DNA of 64,000 nucleotides from Actinokineospora sp. NBRC 105648. GTDB lineage: Bacteria; Actinomycetota; Actinomycetes; Mycobacteriales; Pseudonocardiaceae. A program made the translations under genes and the position numbers. The stretch lies in contig NZ_BSTR01000008.1 in assembly GCF_030269645.1 (NCBI RefSeq), positions 149,191 through 213,190 of the forward strand, in the 5' to 3' direction. The notes under the pieces were generated by a model. That model was not told where the DNA came from, searched no databases, and worked only from the letters and a program-made list of their open reading frames with translations. Positions 7,572 to 16,971 of the stretch are shown here, piece after piece; positions within the stretch are counted from its first letter, which is position 1, and each line of letters opens with the position of its first letter.

Positions 7572-10500
7572 CGCTGCTCCACTTCCTCGAGGAACCCGAG
7601 CGCGACGAGGTCGGCAGCCGACTTCGTCGCGCGGAACCGCTCACCGCCACCGGGCTGGCCGAACCAGGGCGCGGACACCGTGCGCCAGACGGGGAGCGGG
7701 CTCAGCACCCGGTATTGGCGGTAGCCGGCTTCGAGGTGGGCGGGCGGCAGCGAGCGGCGGGGGTACGGGGTGGCGTCAGCGCTGAACACCCGGCCCTCGG
7801 GGGTGCCGAACCGGTCGAGAACGGCGCCTGCGCTGAGCACGACGGCCTCGCCGGGGGCGGTGCCGCCCTCGGGGTACAGCTCGCCGGGGGGCCAGGCGTA
7901 CTCGGTGGCCAGCGCGGTGTTCGGGTCATAGGGGCGGACCAGGAAGCGACGGTCCCAGTCCCGCTCGTGCAGGGCGCCGAGCGGGTCGTATCCCTGGGTG
8001 AGCGCTCCCGGAGCATTCGCGGGCACTGACTCGATGCACTCGGATGGGGTGGCCGCAGTGGCACTGACATCTGCCTGGGCGACACCGGCATCCGCGGTGG
8101 AGTGGTCAGCCGGGGTGGTGGGGTGGGTGGAAGGGCTGTTGGCCGGCGTGGATGAGGTGGCGGCGGTCGGGATGAGCGCCGGAGTGGGCACGGCGGGCAG
8201 GCCGGGCGAGGCTTGGACCTCAACCGGGGTACTGCCTTCGGCGGGAGCGTGCAGCGCGGGCGACTCGCCGGGCTGTGGTGTGGCGGTCAGTGGAAGCGCG
8301 GTGGCGCCGTCCGAGACGGACTCCTGGGTGGAACCGACCGGGCCGGTCTCCGCGGTCGCGGACGCGGCGCCACCAAGGTCAGGCGGCCCACTGGCCGCAG
8401 CATCGGCAGCATCCGCGACGACCAAGGCGGGCACCTCGGTCGCGGACGTGGCGCCAAAGCCATGCGGCTCGTTGGCCGGAGTGCTTGCCGTGACGTTGTC
8501 GACGAGGTCGGAGCGGGGGTGGTCGCCGGGTTCGAAGCGCAGGCCACCGGCGAAGTCGACCTCTCGCGGCGGTGGGGCGACCTGCCGCGCGGGTTCGTTG
8601 GCCGCGACTGGCAGGTGGCCGATCGGGAACATGTGGACCACCAGCAGCGTGGCTGGCTGATCGCCGGACTCCCGGGGCCGCCAGGGCATCGGGGGGCGGT
8701 CCAGGCGGTTGCGGAGAGCATCGCCGACCGGGGCGTTGTCGGGCGCTGGTGCCGAGAGAGGTGCCTTGGGAGCGGGCGCGGGGGGCGCGTTGGGGTCCAG
8801 TGGGGCCGCGGGAGCGGCGAAAAGGCTGTTCGGGACGCCGGTGGCGACGAGCCCGTAGACCGGATCGGACTGCTCACCGCGACCGTCGGTGCTGTCGGTG
8901 CTCTCGGCGCCGAGTTCGTGCTCCACTGACTGGTCAGCGGGAGTAGGGCCGACACCGCTGTGCTTGCCGGGGGCCGGGGCGGACGTGCCCGCGTGGGCTT
9001 CGGGCTTGCCGGATTGGGCGCCGGCCTTGGTGCCGGACCCGCCGCTGGCGCGGTCGTTCGGGTCGCCGGCCCGCGTGGGGTCGGCGGTGCGGGCGGTTTC
9101 GCCGGCGCGCGCACTCGGATCACCAGCACGAGAGCCGGCTTCACCAGAACGAGCCGGATCACCAGCACGAGATCCGGGCTCACCCGGTCGTGCACCGGGT
9201 TCACCGGCACGAGAAGCGGGCTCACCAGTCCGTGCACCCAGGTCACCGGCGCGGGCGCCGAGTTCACCGGTTCGAGCGCCTGCCTCGCCGGCTCGGGCGG
9301 CGGCGCCGGGGAGGCCTGTTCCCTCTCGGCCGCCCAGACCGGCCGCGCGAGCGCCGAGTTGGGCTGCCGCGTCAGCGGCACGGGCGCCGGGCAGGGCGGG
9401 GGTTCCCTTGGCCACCCCGGGGTTGCCCGGTGTCGAACCGGGCTGGCCGTGGACCGAGCCGGGCTGACCGGCGGGGATCGGGCCCGCGACCAGGCCGGGC
9501 ACACCGCCCCGGACACCGCCCAGACCACCGAGCGAGCCGCCGGACCCACCACCGGCGACGCCACCGAGGGGCGCGCCGCCGAGTTGACCACCCACGCCGC
9601 TGAGGCGCCCACCCGCGACGTCGCCCAGGGGCCCGACAGGGCTCGAACCCGACGGGGTTCCGCCCGCGTTGCCGACTAGCGAACCGCCCGCGCCAACCGG
9701 GGTGCCCGGTCCAGCGGGCTGGCCGATGTGGCCGGGAGCGTCGATCACGGCAGCCGAAGCGGCCTGGACTGTGGTGATCGGCATGCCCGTCGGCGGGGTC
9801 GGCAGGTCGATGCCCCCGATGTCCGGCAGGTGGCCGACCACGGGCTGTCCTCCGCCGTGCTGCACAGGTCCCGGAACCGACCCGCCTGGCTGGCCCCCAT
9901 CACCAACGATCGGCACCGACTCGACCGGCGGCACCACGACCGGGGGAACTGCCACCGGCGGAACGGCTACAGGCGGAACAGCGACCGGTGGAACGACCGG
10001 CGGGATGGCCACCGGCGGCACGACGACCGAACCGCCGCGGCCGACCGTCTCGATGACCGGCGCGGTCACCTTGTCCACGGTGTGGCTGACCGCCTGCGTC
10101 GCCTGGTTCACGACGCTGCCCGTGGTGTTCACCGCGTGGTGCACGATGCCGCCCGCCGTGTCGACCACGCCCGTCGCGGTGCGGCCGACCGTGTCGACAG
10201 TGCCGCCGAGCAGGTCGGTCGCGGCACCGAGCAGCCCGGACCCGGCCGCCCCGCTCGGGGTCGCACCGCCGCCCAGGAGGGTCAGGGGACCGCCGCTCAC
10301 CTGACCGGGGTTGGCGTTGACCACCGGGCGGGTGGCCCCCACGTCCGGCCCCTGTGGCCGCACGGCGCTCACCAGCGTGTCGGTGATGTGCGCGAGGTTG
10401 GCGGCGGTGCCGCGGATGGCCAGGTCCAGGCCGAGCAGCGCCCGCGGGTTGCCCGCGCGGGCCGAGGCGTTGGCGGCGTTGGCGTTCTTGGCCAGGTCGA

Positions 10501-10849
10501 CCAGGTTGCGGACGATCTCCACTTTGGCCTGCCCGACCTGGTCGGCCGCGTGGTCGAGTCGGTTGGCCGCGTGCGTGCAGCCGGACACGGTCGAGGTCAG
10601 GTGGCCGGTGTCGGCTTGCACGAAGGTGGACCAGTGCTTGCCCGCCGCCTCCGCCGTGGCGCCCTCGATGGTGGCCAGCGCGCTGTGCGCGGTGCTGTCG
10701 GCGTCGCCGGTGAGCGCGGCCATCCGGGTGCCCGCGTGGCGCCAGGCGGTCGCGGCGGCGCGCATCTTGTCCTCGTCGGCCTCCGGCCAGCGCACCCCCG
10801 CCGCGGCGGCGATGTCGGCCAAGTCGGCGGGCAGCTCGATTCCCATCAC
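7568..10849 (-). CDS. CpnT-like polymorphic toxin with C-terminal TNT (NAD+ glycohydrolase) domain
   Basis: 1093 residues. Residues 1-170 are a WXG100-like helical domain (MMGIELPADLADIAAAAGV, WPEADEDKMRAAATAWRHAG) as in the CpnT N-terminus. The centre is low complexity: VPPVA repeats (about 280-315), Gly-rich stretches and charged repeats such as RAGEPGARPGEPGSRAGDP (about 535-620). The last ~110 residues match the TNT fold: EYAWPPGELYPEGG, VLDRFGTPEGRVFS, TPYPRRSLP, YRVLSPLPV, APWFGQPGGG. TNT domains destroy NAD+. The position I align with the catalytic Gln of CpnT is Glu here (GGGERF). The WXG100 head implies type VII export. Confidence 0.85.
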   Translation of the reverse strand: MMGIELPADLADIAAAAGVRWPEADEDKMRAAATAWRHAGTRMAALTGDADSTAHSALATIEGATAEAAGKHWSTFVQADTGHLTSTVSGCTHAANRLDHAADQVGQAKVEIVRNLVDLAKNANAANASARAGNPRALLGLDLAIRGTAANLAHITDTLVSAVRPQGPDVGATRPVVNANPGQVSGGPLTLLGGGATPSGAAGSGLLGAATDLLGGTVDTVGRTATGVVDTAGGIVHHAVNTTGSVVNQATQAVSHTVDKVTAPVIETVGRGGSVVVPPVAIPPVVPPVAVPPVAVPPVAVPPVVVPPVESVPIVGDGGQPGGSVPGPVQHGGGQPVVGHLPDIGGIDLPTPPTGMPITTVQAASAAVIDAPGHIGQPAGPGTPVGAGGSLVGNAGGTPSGSSPVGPLGDVAGGRLSGVGGQLGGAPLGGVAGGGSGGSLGGLGGVRGGVPGLVAGPIPAGQPGSVHGQPGSTPGNPGVAKGTPALPGARAADAAAQLGARAAGLGGREGTGLPGAAARAGEAGARTGELGARAGDLGARTGEPASRAGEPGARPGEPGSRAGDPARSGEAGSRAGDPSARAGETARTADPTRAGDPNDRASGGSGTKAGAQSGKPEAHAGTSAPAPGKHSGVGPTPADQSVEHELGAESTDSTDGRGEQSDPVYGLVATGVPNSLFAAPAAPLDPNAPPAPAPKAPLSAPAPDNAPVGDALRNRLDRPPMPWRPRESGDQPATLLVVHMFPIGHLPVAANEPARQVAPPPREVDFAGGLRFEPGDHPRSDLVDNVTASTPANEPHGFGATSATEVPALVVADAADAAASGPPDLGGAASATAETGPVGSTQESVSDGATALPLTATPQPGESPALHAPAEGSTPVEVQASPGLPAVPTPALIPTAATSSTPANSPSTHPTTPADHSTADAGVAQADVSATAATPSECIESVPANAPGALTQGYDPLGALHERDWDRRFLVRPYDPNTALATEYAWPPGELYPEGGTAPGEAVVLSAGAVLDRFGTPEGRVFSADATPYPRRSLPPAHLEAGYRQYRVLSPLPVWRTVSAPWFGQPGGGERFRATKSAADLVALGFLEEVEQR

Positions 10850-10855
10850 GGTCCC

Positions 10856-11170
10856 CTAGGCGTCGGCTGAGCCGAGGATGGTGGTGTTGTGGTCTTCGCC
10901 GTGCCGGTAGTCGCGCGCGGTGGCGCGGAACCGGCCGCCGACGTCGCCGAGCTGCTCGGGCAGGCCGCCCAGGGTGCTCAGGGTGTCCTCGGCGTGGCCC
11001 GCGTGCACGTCGGCGAAGCTGCGGCCGACCTCGTCGGTGCCCCAGCACGCGCCCGCGGCGCCGAGGCGGTCGGCGAGTTCCCGGTGGATGGCGTCGACCT
11101 GCTCGGCCAGACCGTCGAAGCGGCCCGCCCGGTCGGCGAGCCGGTCGGCCTCGGCGCGGAATCCGTCCAT
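10856..11170 (-). CDS. WXG100-like type VII secretion protein
   Basis: 104 residues, nearly all helical, with a turn around GAAGACWGTDEVGRSFAD, a WGTD variant of the WXG motif, near the middle. The ATG at 11170 overlaps the TGA of the upstream YbaB-like gene (TGATG), and only 6 nt separate its stop from the toxin start. Such small proteins pair with the WXG-like head of large toxins for ESX/type VII export. A longer upstream extension in this frame would run through the YbaB-like gene and is rejected. Confidence 0.75.
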   Translation of the reverse strand: MDGFRAEADRLADRAGRFDGLAEQVDAIHRELADRLGAAGACWGTDEVGRSFADVHAGHAEDTLSTLGGLPEQLGDVGGRFRATARDYRHGEDHNTTILGSADA

Positions 11171-11607
11171 CAGGGCCTCCTGGGGCTGTCCGGCTCGAGC
11201 CAGGTCAGGTTCTCGAAGCTCTCCTCCTCCGCGGCCGGGCGCGGGGGCACCAGCTCGGCGGGGCTGAGGTCGGCGGTGCCGCGCAGCAGCGCTCCCGGAT
11301 CGGTGCCGGTGGGCAGCACCGGGGCGACGGCGTGCCCGGCGGCGCGGGCGGCCAGGGCGTCGGCGGCCGCGGTGGTGCGCACGATGATCGCGGCGAGCTC
11401 GTCGGGCCGGTGCACCCGGTAGGCGTCCTCGTGCAGGTCGAGCCCGGTCAACGCCCCCTGGGCGGACACGGTGGCGGTGACCAGGCCGCACGGGCTGGTG
11501 GCGGACTCGCTGATCGCCGCGAGGGCCCGGTGGACCTCGGCCAGCTGGTCGCGACTGCGCCGGTAGTCGGCGAGGAGGTCCTCGACCTGGGCTCGGTGGT
11601 CAGCCAC
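11170..11607 (-). CDS. YbaB/EbfC-like protein, first gene of toxin operon
   Basis: 145 residues resembling the YbaB/EbfC nucleoid-protein fold: N-terminal coiled helix (DHRAQVEDLLADYRRSRDQL), then strands SPCGLVTATVSAQGALTGLDL and a C-terminal helix. The second of two adjacent GTGs (11607) is chosen because GGAGG lies 7 nt upstream. In actinomycetes YbaB-like genes often accompany WXG100 and polymorphic-toxin genes; the role there is not established. The tail after about residue 110 is acidic and Pro-rich. Confidence 0.65.
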   Translation of the reverse strand: MADHRAQVEDLLADYRRSRDQLAEVHRALAAISESATSPCGLVTATVSAQGALTGLDLHEDAYRVHRPDELAAIIVRTTAAADALAARAAGHAVAPVLPTGTDPGALLRGTADLSPAELVPPRPAAEEESFENLTWLEPDSPRRP

Positions 11608-11740
11608 CACGCCTCCTCCGCTGGTCGTCGGCACGGTCCCCGGTCGCGGGTTGGACGTCGGGGGTGGGTGGTCGGTTCCGGCTCGATCGGGTGAATCTCG
11701 GGAGGGAGTCCCGTCGTATGTACCCACGAGTAAGCGGTGG

Positions 11741-11880
11741 GCTCGATCTGGTGGACTGCCTTTGTGCGGGGCCCCTAGGGACCCTGCGTGGGGACAAAAG
11801 GGAGGGGTAAAGGGATCCCCACGCCACAGCAAGTTTGCAGGGTCCCCCACCCCACACAAAGGCAGTCCACCAGATCGAGC
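11741..11880 (-). repeat. Structured intergenic repeat, copy A
   Basis: 140 nt. Outer 31-bp arms 11741-11771 and 11850-11880 differ at one position, a T/G pair on the minus strand. Second stem 11778-11787 with 11837-11846 (GGGACCCTGC and its complement). Third stem 11788-11794 with 11816-11822 (GTGGGGA/TCCCCAC). Between the right halves of stems 2 and 3 lies the bulge carrying AAACTTGC (minus strand). Read on the minus strand it has the orientation called forward here. Located between hmgL and the YbaB-like gene, both on the minus strand. Confidence 0.85.
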
Positions 11881-11961
11881 AGTGTCCGTCGGGGGCCGCC
11901 GGTACCAGCGGGGTCGGCTTCTCTTCAAGAACCGGGAGCAGGACAGGAACAAGTACAAGAA

Positions 11962-11975
11962 CTGCCCTGGGGCAG
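11962..11975 (-). terminator. Possible terminator after hmgL
   Basis: CTGCC/GGCAG hairpin with a 4-nt loop. It is followed on the minus strand by TTCTTGTACTTGTTCC, a modest T-rich tail. A second hairpin, AGCCGCGTAG...CTACGCGGCT (11992-12021), overlaps the end of the gene. Confidence 0.4.
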
Positions 11976-11989
11976 GGTCTTGGTCTTGG

Positions 11990-12931
11990 TCAGCCGCGTA
12001 GGGCTCGGACTACGCGGCTGGGGCTGGGCCTGCCCAGGCGGCTGGCCATCCAAGCGCTGGTGTCGGCGAGTTTGGCCAGGTCGACGCCGGTGTCGATGCC
12101 CAGGCCATTGAGCATCCAGACCAGGTCCTCGGTGGCCAGGTTGCCGGTGGCGGACTCGGCGTACGGGCAGCCGCCCAGGCCGCCCGCGGAGGAGTCGACT
12201 GTGGACACACCCAGGCGCAGCGCGGCGAGGGTGTTGGACAGGGCCTGGCCGTAGGTGTCGTGGAAGTGCACCGCGAGGGCGTCTACGCCGACCCCGGTGT
12301 CGCCGACCGCGCCGATCACGGCTTCTACCTGGCCGGGGGTGGCTACGCCGATGGTGTCGCCTAGGGACAGTTGGGAGCAGCCCATGTCCATCAGCCGCTT
12401 GCCGACGTCGGCGACCTGGGTGGCGGGTACCGGGCCCTCCCAGGGGTCGCCGAAGCACATCGACACGTAGGCGCGGACGTCGAGGCCCTCGGCGCGGGCG
12501 CGGGTGACCACCGGGTCGAACATGGCGTACTGCTCGTCGAGGGTGCGGTTGAGGTTGCGCTTGGCGAAGGTCTCGGTGGCGCTGCCGAAGATCGCGATGT
12601 GCCGGACGCCCGCCGCCAGGGCGCGGTCGAGGCCGCGGTCGTTGGGGACGAGCACGGGGTAGCTGACGCCGTCGACCTGGTTGAGGGCGGCGAGCAGTTC
12701 CTCGGCGTCGGCGAGCTGCGGGACCCACTTGGGGTGCACGAAGCTGGTGGCCTCCAGCACGCCCAGGCCCGCGTCGGCGAGTCGGCCGAGGAACTCCAGC
12801 TTCACCTCGACCGGGACGACGGTGTCCTCGTTCTGCAGGCCGTCGCGGGCGCCGACCTCCCAGATGGTGACCCGGGCGGGCAGGCCGTCGGCCCGCACGA
12901 CGTCGGGCAGGCCGACCTCGAGCGCACCCAC
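11990..12931 (-). CDS. mvaB: Hydroxymethylglutaryl-CoA lyase
   Basis: 313 residues, TIM-barrel of the HMGL-like family. N-terminal [15 protein letters not shown] holds the metal-binding Asp and catalytic Arg; [19 protein letters not shown] and the C-terminal loop [18 protein letters not shown] with the catalytic Cys are diagnostic for HMG-CoA lyase over isopropylmalate synthases. It cleaves HMG-CoA to acetyl-CoA and acetoacetate at the end of leucine breakdown. The GTG start is 2 nt from the stop of the PH-domain gene, so they are probably cotranscribed. The nearby acyl-CoA carboxylase genes fit a branched-chain and propionate catabolism region. Confidence 0.9.
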   Translation of the reverse strand: MGALEVGLPDVVRADGLPARVTIWEVGARDGLQNEDTVVPVEVKLEFLGRLADAGLGVLEATSFVHPKWVPQLADAEELLAALNQVDGVSYPVLVPNDRGLDRALAAGVRHIAIFGSATETFAKRNLNRTLDEQYAMFDPVVTRARAEGLDVRAYVSMCFGDPWEGPVPATQVADVGKRLMDMGCSQLSLGDTIGVATPGQVEAVIGAVGDTGVGVDALAVHFHDTYGQALSNTLAALRLGVSTVDSSAGGLGGCPYAESATGNLATEDLVWMLNGLGIDTGVDLAKLADTSAWMASRLGRPSPSRVVRALRG

Positions 12932-12933
12932 GG

Positions 12934-13491
12934 TCAGCGCCGTCCGTCCTGGTAGCCCTGGTCGGGGTACTGCTGGGCGGCCGGGGCGCCGCGGTGGAAG
13001 TCGTCGTTGGGGTTGTCGTTGACCTCGCGGTAGAGCAGTGTGTGGACCTTCTCCACGGCCGGGATGTCGTCGAACTCCAGCGGTTCCTGCGAGCTGGACT
13101 CGATGATCAGGGTGCCGCAGCCGACGATCCGGTCGATCAGGCCGTGTTCGAAGCGCACGCTGCTGATCCGGGAGAGCGGGATGTCGATGCCGGTCCGGTT
13201 GATCACGCCCTCGCGGGCCATCACCCGGTCGGTGGTCACGATGAAGTGCGTGGTGCGCCAGCGCACGAACGGGACGAAGAACAGCCAGACGACCAGGATC
13301 AGCGCCAGGGCGCCGATGATGATCTGGGCGATGGTGGCCCAGGAGAGGTCCTGGGCGAGGATCGCCAGCCAGATCCCGCCACCGACCACGACGACCAGGA
13401 TCAGGTAGGGCAGCAGCAGCATCTTCCAGTGCGGGTGCTTGTGCAGCACGACGCGCTCGCCGTCGCTGAGCAGGTCGTCGGGGTATGCCAC
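12934..13491 (-). CDS. PH-like (bPH2/DUF304) membrane protein
   Basis: 185 residues. Two membrane helices (about 25-45 and 52-75) followed by a bacterial PH-like domain: [51 protein letters not shown] Gln/Asp-rich tail ends [15 protein letters not shown] start with GGAGG six bases upstream. M. tuberculosis has the same type of gene (Rv3278c) beside birA. Likely a cytoplasmic-face membrane scaffold; molecular role unknown. Confidence 0.85.
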   Translation of the reverse strand: MAYPDDLLSDGERVVLHKHPHWKMLLLPYLILVVVVGGGIWLAILAQDLSWATIAQIIIGALALILVVWLFFVPFVRWRTTHFIVTTDRVMAREGVINRTGIDIPLSRISSVRFEHGLIDRIVGCGTLIIESSSQEPLEFDDIPAVEKVHTLLYREVNDNPNDDFHRGAPAAQQYPDQGYQDGRR

Positions 13492-13560
13492 GGTGTCCTC
13501 CCGATCATCACTGATGACGCGGTAACCGTACTCGGCGAATGCCCCGGTTTGGGCAACGAC

Positions 13561-14367
13561 TCAGGAACTAGGGCGCACGTGCACCACGTCACCCGCCGAC
13601 AGGGTGCGGGCGGTGCCGCCGACGTCGACCACCAACTGCCCGTCGGCGTCGATGTCGGTGGCCAGGCCCTGCAGGTTGACGCCGTTGGGCAGCTCCACCC
13701 GGACGCGTTGGCCCAGGGTGGCGCAGTTGGACCGGTACTCGGCGAGCAGGCCGGAGGTGGCCAGGTCGCCCTGGGCGCCGCGCCAGGACCGCTCGGCCTC
13801 GTCGAAGGCGCGCAGCAGCGCGATCGCGACCTCGGTGCGGTCGGTCAGGCCGCCTTCCTGGGCGAAGGAGGTCGCGGGCAGGCCACCGGGGCCGAGCGGG
13901 ACCTCGCCGGGCAGGGCGCCGACGTTGAGCCCGATGCCGACCACCACGGCCGGGGCGTCGCCCGCGCTGGCCTCGGCGAGCACGCCCGCGCACTTGGCCG
14001 CCGAGGCGCCCGCGAGCAGGTCGTTGGGCCACTTCAGGGAGGCGACGACACCGGCGTGCCGCGCGGTGCGCACCAGCGCGACCCCGGCGACCAGCGACAA
14101 CGCGCCGAACCGCGCGGTGGGCACGCCGGCGGGTCGCAGGAGGACGCTCAGGTAGAGGCCCGCCGCGGGGGGCGACACCCAGTCGCGGGCCCGCCTGCCC
14201 CGGCCCGCGGTCTGCTGCTCGGCGATCAGGACGGTCCGGTCCGGCGCCCCCGAGGTCGCGGCGGCGACCAGGTCGGCGTTGGTGGAACCGGTGGACCCCA
14301 CCACGTCCAGCGCGGCGTAGGGGCCGACGAGAGCCGCCCGCAGGGCCTCGGCGTCGAGTGCTGCCAT
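13561..14367 (-). CDS. birA: Biotin--[acetyl/propionyl-CoA carboxylase] ligase
   Basis: 268 residues from the ATG at 14367; longer forms run into the divergent accD5 promoter region. Ligase core: [10 protein letters not shown], biotin/ATP loop [18 protein letters not shown] (GRGR), SLKWPNDLL with the catalytic Lys, and [10 protein letters not shown] short C-terminal SH3-like domain follows. There is no N-terminal helix-turn-helix, so this is a class I ligase and not a repressor. It biotinylates the Lys of the EAMKMEN motif of AccA3. Divergent from accD5 by 168 bp. Confidence 0.92.
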   Translation of the reverse strand: MAALDAEALRAALVGPYAALDVVGSTGSTNADLVAAATSGAPDRTVLIAEQQTAGRGRRARDWVSPPAAGLYLSVLLRPAGVPTARFGALSLVAGVALVRTARHAGVVASLKWPNDLLAGASAAKCAGVLAEASAGDAPAVVVGIGLNVGALPGEVPLGPGGLPATSFAQEGGLTDRTEVAIALLRAFDEAERSWRGAQGDLATSGLLAEYRSNCATLGQRVRVELPNGVNLQGLATDIDADGQLVVDVGGTARTLSAGDVVHVRPSS

Positions 14368-14521
14368 GTGCCCAGGGTAGGGCCGGCCCCCGGACCCGGC
14401 CGGTCGGAGCGGAACGGCCGGGCGGGGGCGGCGCGGACAACCCTGGGACCTCCAGCGCACTGGAGGTCAAGCGCCGCGCGGTGTGTCCTACGACCCAGCC
14501 CTCGGTGGCGCCGTTGGTGGT

Positions 14522-14527
14522 TAGGCT
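14522..14527 (+). promoter_or_regulatory. -10 hexamer of leaderless accD5
   Basis: TAGGCT followed by 8 nt and the ATG at 14536; there is no Shine-Dalgarno sequence. Confidence 0.5.
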
Positions 14528-14535
14528 GCTGGGCC

Positions 14536-16173
14536 ATGAGCAGTGCGACCGAGCCGATCGGGCAGGCGCCGGCGGACGAGCCGGACATCCACACCACGGC
14601 GGGCAAGTTGGCCGACCTCCACCGGCGCAACGACGAGGCCGTGCACGCGGGCTCGGCGCGGGCCGTGGAGAAGCAGCACGCCAAGGGCAAGATGACCGCG
14701 CGCGAGCGGATCGACCTGCTGCTCGACCCGGGTTCGTTCATCGAGCTCGACGAGCTGGCCCGGCACCGGTCCGCCAACTTCGGGCTGGAGAAGAACCGCC
14801 CGTACGGCGACGGCGTGGTCACCGGCCACGGCACCGTCGACGGCAGGCCGGTGTGCGTGTTCAGCCAGGACGTGACGGTGTTCGGCGGTTCCCTCGGCCA
14901 GGTGTACGGCGAGAAGATCGTCAAGGTGATGGACCTGGCGATCAAGACCGGCCGCCCGATCATCGGCATCAACGAGGGCGGCGGCGCGCGGATCCAGGAG
15001 GGCGTGGTCTCCCTGGGCCTCTACGGCGAGATCTTCAGCCGCAACGTGCGCGCGTCCGGGGTGGTCCCGCAGATCTCGCTGATCATGGGCGCGAACGCGG
15101 GCGGGCACGTGTACTCCCCGGCGCTGACCGACTTCGTGGTGATGGTCGACCAGACCTCGCAGATGTTCATCACCGGCCCGGACGTGGTCAAGACCGTCAC
15201 CGGTGAGGAGGTGACGCTGGAGGAACTGGGCGGCGCCCGCACGCACAACACCAAGTCCGGTGTCGCCCACTACATGGGCGCCGACGAGGACGACGCGATC
15301 TCCTACGTCAAGGACCTGCTCTCGTACCTGCCGTCGAACAACCTGTCCGACGCCCCCGTCTTCCCGGGCTTCGACGAGGACGGCTCGGTCGAGGACAACC
15401 TGACCGAGACCGACCGCGCGCTCGACACGCTCATCCCGGACTCGGCGAACCAGCCCTACGACATCCACGAGGTGATCGCCGGGGTAGTCGACGACGGCGA
15501 GTTCCTGGAGGTCCACCCGCTCTTCGCGCCGAACATCGTGGTCGGCTTCGGCCGGGTCGAGGGCCACAGCGTCGGTGTCGTGGCCAACCAGCCCACCCAG
15601 TTCGCGGGCTGCCTGGACATCGACGCCTCGGAGAAGGCGGCCCGCTTCGTGCGGACCTGCGACGCCTTCAACATCCCGGTCTTGACCTTCGTCGACGTGC
15701 CCGGCTTCCTCCCCGGCACCGACCAGGAGTTCGGCGGCATCATCCGACGCGGCGCCAAGCTGATCTACGCCTATGCCGAGGCGACGGTCCCACTGGTCAC
15801 TGTGATCACCCGCAAGGCCTACGGCGGCGCCTACGACGTCATGGGCTCCAAGCACCTCGGCGCCGACATCAACCTGGCCTGGCCAACGGCGCAGATCGCG
15901 GTGATGGGGGCCTCCGGCGCCTCCAACATCCTGCACCGCAAGACCCTGAAGGCAGCCCTGGAAGCAGGCGAAGACGTCGACGCACTCCGCGCCAAGCTCG
16001 ACCGCGAGTACGAGGACACACTGCTCAACCCGTATGTCGCAGCCGAACGCGGCTATGTGGACTCGGTCATCCCGCCGTCCCACACGCGCGGCTATGTGGC
16101 CCGCTCCCTGCGAGTGTTGCGCGACAAGCGCGAGTCCCTGCCACCGAAGAAGCACGGCAACATCCCGCTGTAG
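14536..16173 (+). CDS. accD5: Acyl-CoA (propionyl-CoA) carboxylase beta subunit
   Basis: 545 residues, usual size for AccD5/PccB. Two crotonase-fold halves: N-terminal with [40 protein letters not shown] and [10 protein letters not shown] (oxyanion-hole glycines); C-terminal with [34 protein letters not shown] and AYGGAYDVM. It transfers carboxybiotin CO2 to propionyl-CoA (possibly acetyl-CoA), giving methylmalonyl-CoA. Leaderless start. accE follows 22 nt downstream and birA diverges, the M. tuberculosis arrangement. Confidence 0.93.
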   Translation: MSSATEPIGQAPADEPDIHTTAGKLADLHRRNDEAVHAGSARAVEKQHAKGKMTARERIDLLLDPGSFIELDELARHRSANFGLEKNRPYGDGVVTGHGTVDGRPVCVFSQDVTVFGGSLGQVYGEKIVKVMDLAIKTGRPIIGINEGGGARIQEGVVSLGLYGEIFSRNVRASGVVPQISLIMGANAGGHVYSPALTDFVVMVDQTSQMFITGPDVVKTVTGEEVTLEELGGARTHNTKSGVAHYMGADEDDAISYVKDLLSYLPSNNLSDAPVFPGFDEDGSVEDNLTETDRALDTLIPDSANQPYDIHEVIAGVVDDGEFLEVHPLFAPNIVVGFGRVEGHSVGVVANQPTQFAGCLDIDASEKAARFVRTCDAFNIPVLTFVDVPGFLPGTDQEFGGIIRRGAKLIYAYAEATVPLVTVITRKAYGGAYDVMGSKHLGADINLAWPTAQIAVMGASGASNILHRKTLKAALEAGEDVDALRAKLDREYEDTLLNPYVAAERGYVDSVIPPSHTRGYVARSLRVLRDKRESLPPKKHGNIPL

Positions 16174-16195
16174 CCCGCTTGTGAGAGGAGTCCCC

Positions 16196-16420
16196 GTGGA
16201 ACCGGTCACCGAGACCCGTCCCCTGCTCCGCGTCGTACGCGGAACACCGGACGCGGCAGAACTGGCGGCGCTTACGGCGGTGGTGCTGGCGGCAGGATCT
16301 TCGGGCGGTGAAGCTGCGGAACCGGCGGCACCGAATGCTTGGGCTGACCGAGCGGCGGCGGTCCGCAGGCCGTTGGCGCACGGACCGGGCGCTTGGCGGG
16401 CATCAGCTTTCCCACGCTGA
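16196..16420 (+). CDS. accE: Acyl-CoA carboxylase epsilon subunit
   Basis: 74 residues, beginning at a GTG behind GAGAGGAG. The signature is the N-terminal PLLRVVRGTPDAAELAALTA and the C-terminal GPGAWRASAFP, which bracket an Ala-rich linker. AccE bridges and stimulates AccA3-AccD5-type holoenzymes in actinobacteria. Only 22 nt from accD5, so one operon. The frame is open further upstream, but that part overlaps accD5. Confidence 0.85.
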   Translation: MEPVTETRPLLRVVRGTPDAAELAALTAVVLAAGSSGGEAAEPAAPNAWADRAAAVRRPLAHGPGAWRASAFPR

Positions 16421-16433
16421 CACCAATACCAAC

Positions 16434-16473
16434 AGTGGCCGTCACTCACAGAACATAACGAGTGACGGCCACT
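16434..16473 (+). terminator. Terminator of accD5-accE
   Basis: Perfect 13-bp inverted repeat AGTGGCCGTCACT / AGTGACGGCCACT around a 14-nt loop, 13 nt after the accE stop, then GCTATTT. It could work in both directions. Confidence 0.65.
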
Positions 16474-16609
16474 GCTATTTCACTCAGCCAACAGCGGCTC
16501 GATCCCCCATTACTCGGTCCTGCCCGTCGACGAGCAGGACCGATTCCGGCCCCCGCTGGAACGCGACAGGATCCCAAGCCCGCTGGTACGCAACACCCGC
16601 CACCCATGT

Positions 16610-16749
16610 GCTCGATTTGCTGGACTCGCTTCGTGTGGGGGAGGAGTACCGCTAAACTTGCCGTGTGGTGGGGATGCCCTTCACCCGCCCTTTTTTCGCC
16701 ACCGCGGTGCTCTCGGGGCCCCGCGCGAAGTGAGTTCAGTGAATCGAGC
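16610..16749 (+). repeat. Structured intergenic repeat, copy B
   Basis: 140 nt, forward orientation on the plus strand. Outer arms 16610-16640 and 16719-16749 differ at 6 of 31 positions; all six are G-T or T-G on this strand (G-U in RNA) and would be A-C on the other. Second stem GAGTACCGC/GCGGTGCTC has one further T-G. The bulge is TAAACTTGCCGTGT and the loop contains ATGCCCTTCACCCGCC. Preceded by the flank CCCGCTGGTACGCAA. Confidence 0.85.
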
Positions 16750-16762
16750 CCGCGTCTTAGTC

Positions 16763-16817
16763 GGGCAACCTGTATGAGCTACGCACGGCTGATACCCGTA
16801 GCCCATACAGGTTGCCC
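16763..16817. repeat. Palindrome joining repeat copies B and C
   Basis: GGGCAACCTGTATG (16763-16776) faces CATACAGGTTGCCC (16804-16817). An inner pair GCTACG/CGTAGC (16778-16783, 16797-16802) extends the stem. It is made of the conserved 3' flanks of copies B and C, which lie head to head. Confidence 0.75.
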
Positions 16818-16832
16818 AAGTTAAGAGCGGGC

Positions 16833-16971
16833 GCTCGATCTAGTGAACTCCCTTTGCGCGGGGCCCCGAGAGCACCGCGTGGGGAAAGAGCGTGGGGTGA
16901 AGGGCATCCCCACCACAGGTCAAGTTTAGCGGTACTCCTCCCCCACACAAAGGGAGTCCACTAGATCGAGC
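16833..16971 (-). repeat. Structured intergenic repeat, copy C
   Basis: 139 nt, forward on the minus strand, inverted relative to copy B. Arms 16833-16863 and 16941-16971 differ at three positions, all G-U compatible on the minus strand only. Bulge TAAACTTGACCTGT. The 5' flank (minus strand) reads CCGCTGGTACCGGCGGCCCC then GCTACGGAT. Confidence 0.85.

Noticed and set aside
11608..11958. Extension of the YbaB-like gene into repeat copy A
   Set aside because: The frame is open only by chance through the element; the ribosome site at 11612-11620 marks the real start.
12994..14535. Long N-terminal extension of accD5
   Set aside because: It runs through the PH-protein and birA genes, and the leaderless promoter and conserved protein start fix the ATG at 14536.
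14521..16449. 642-codon open frame on the minus strand across accD5
   Set aside because: Antisense shadow caused by GC-rich third positions; composition is His/Val/Asp/Arg-rich with no motif, and accD5 and accE motifs are clear on the other strand.
16462..16948. Short ORFs in repeat copies (WGRSTAKL- and GFVWG-type peptides)
   Set aside because: They recur only because the DNA element recurs, differ in frame and lack start signals; the covarying stems explain the sequence better than coding.
16610..16971. Copies B and C as ends of one insertion sequence
   Set aside because: Only about 80 nt lie between them with no transposase, and the same unit occurs singly elsewhere.
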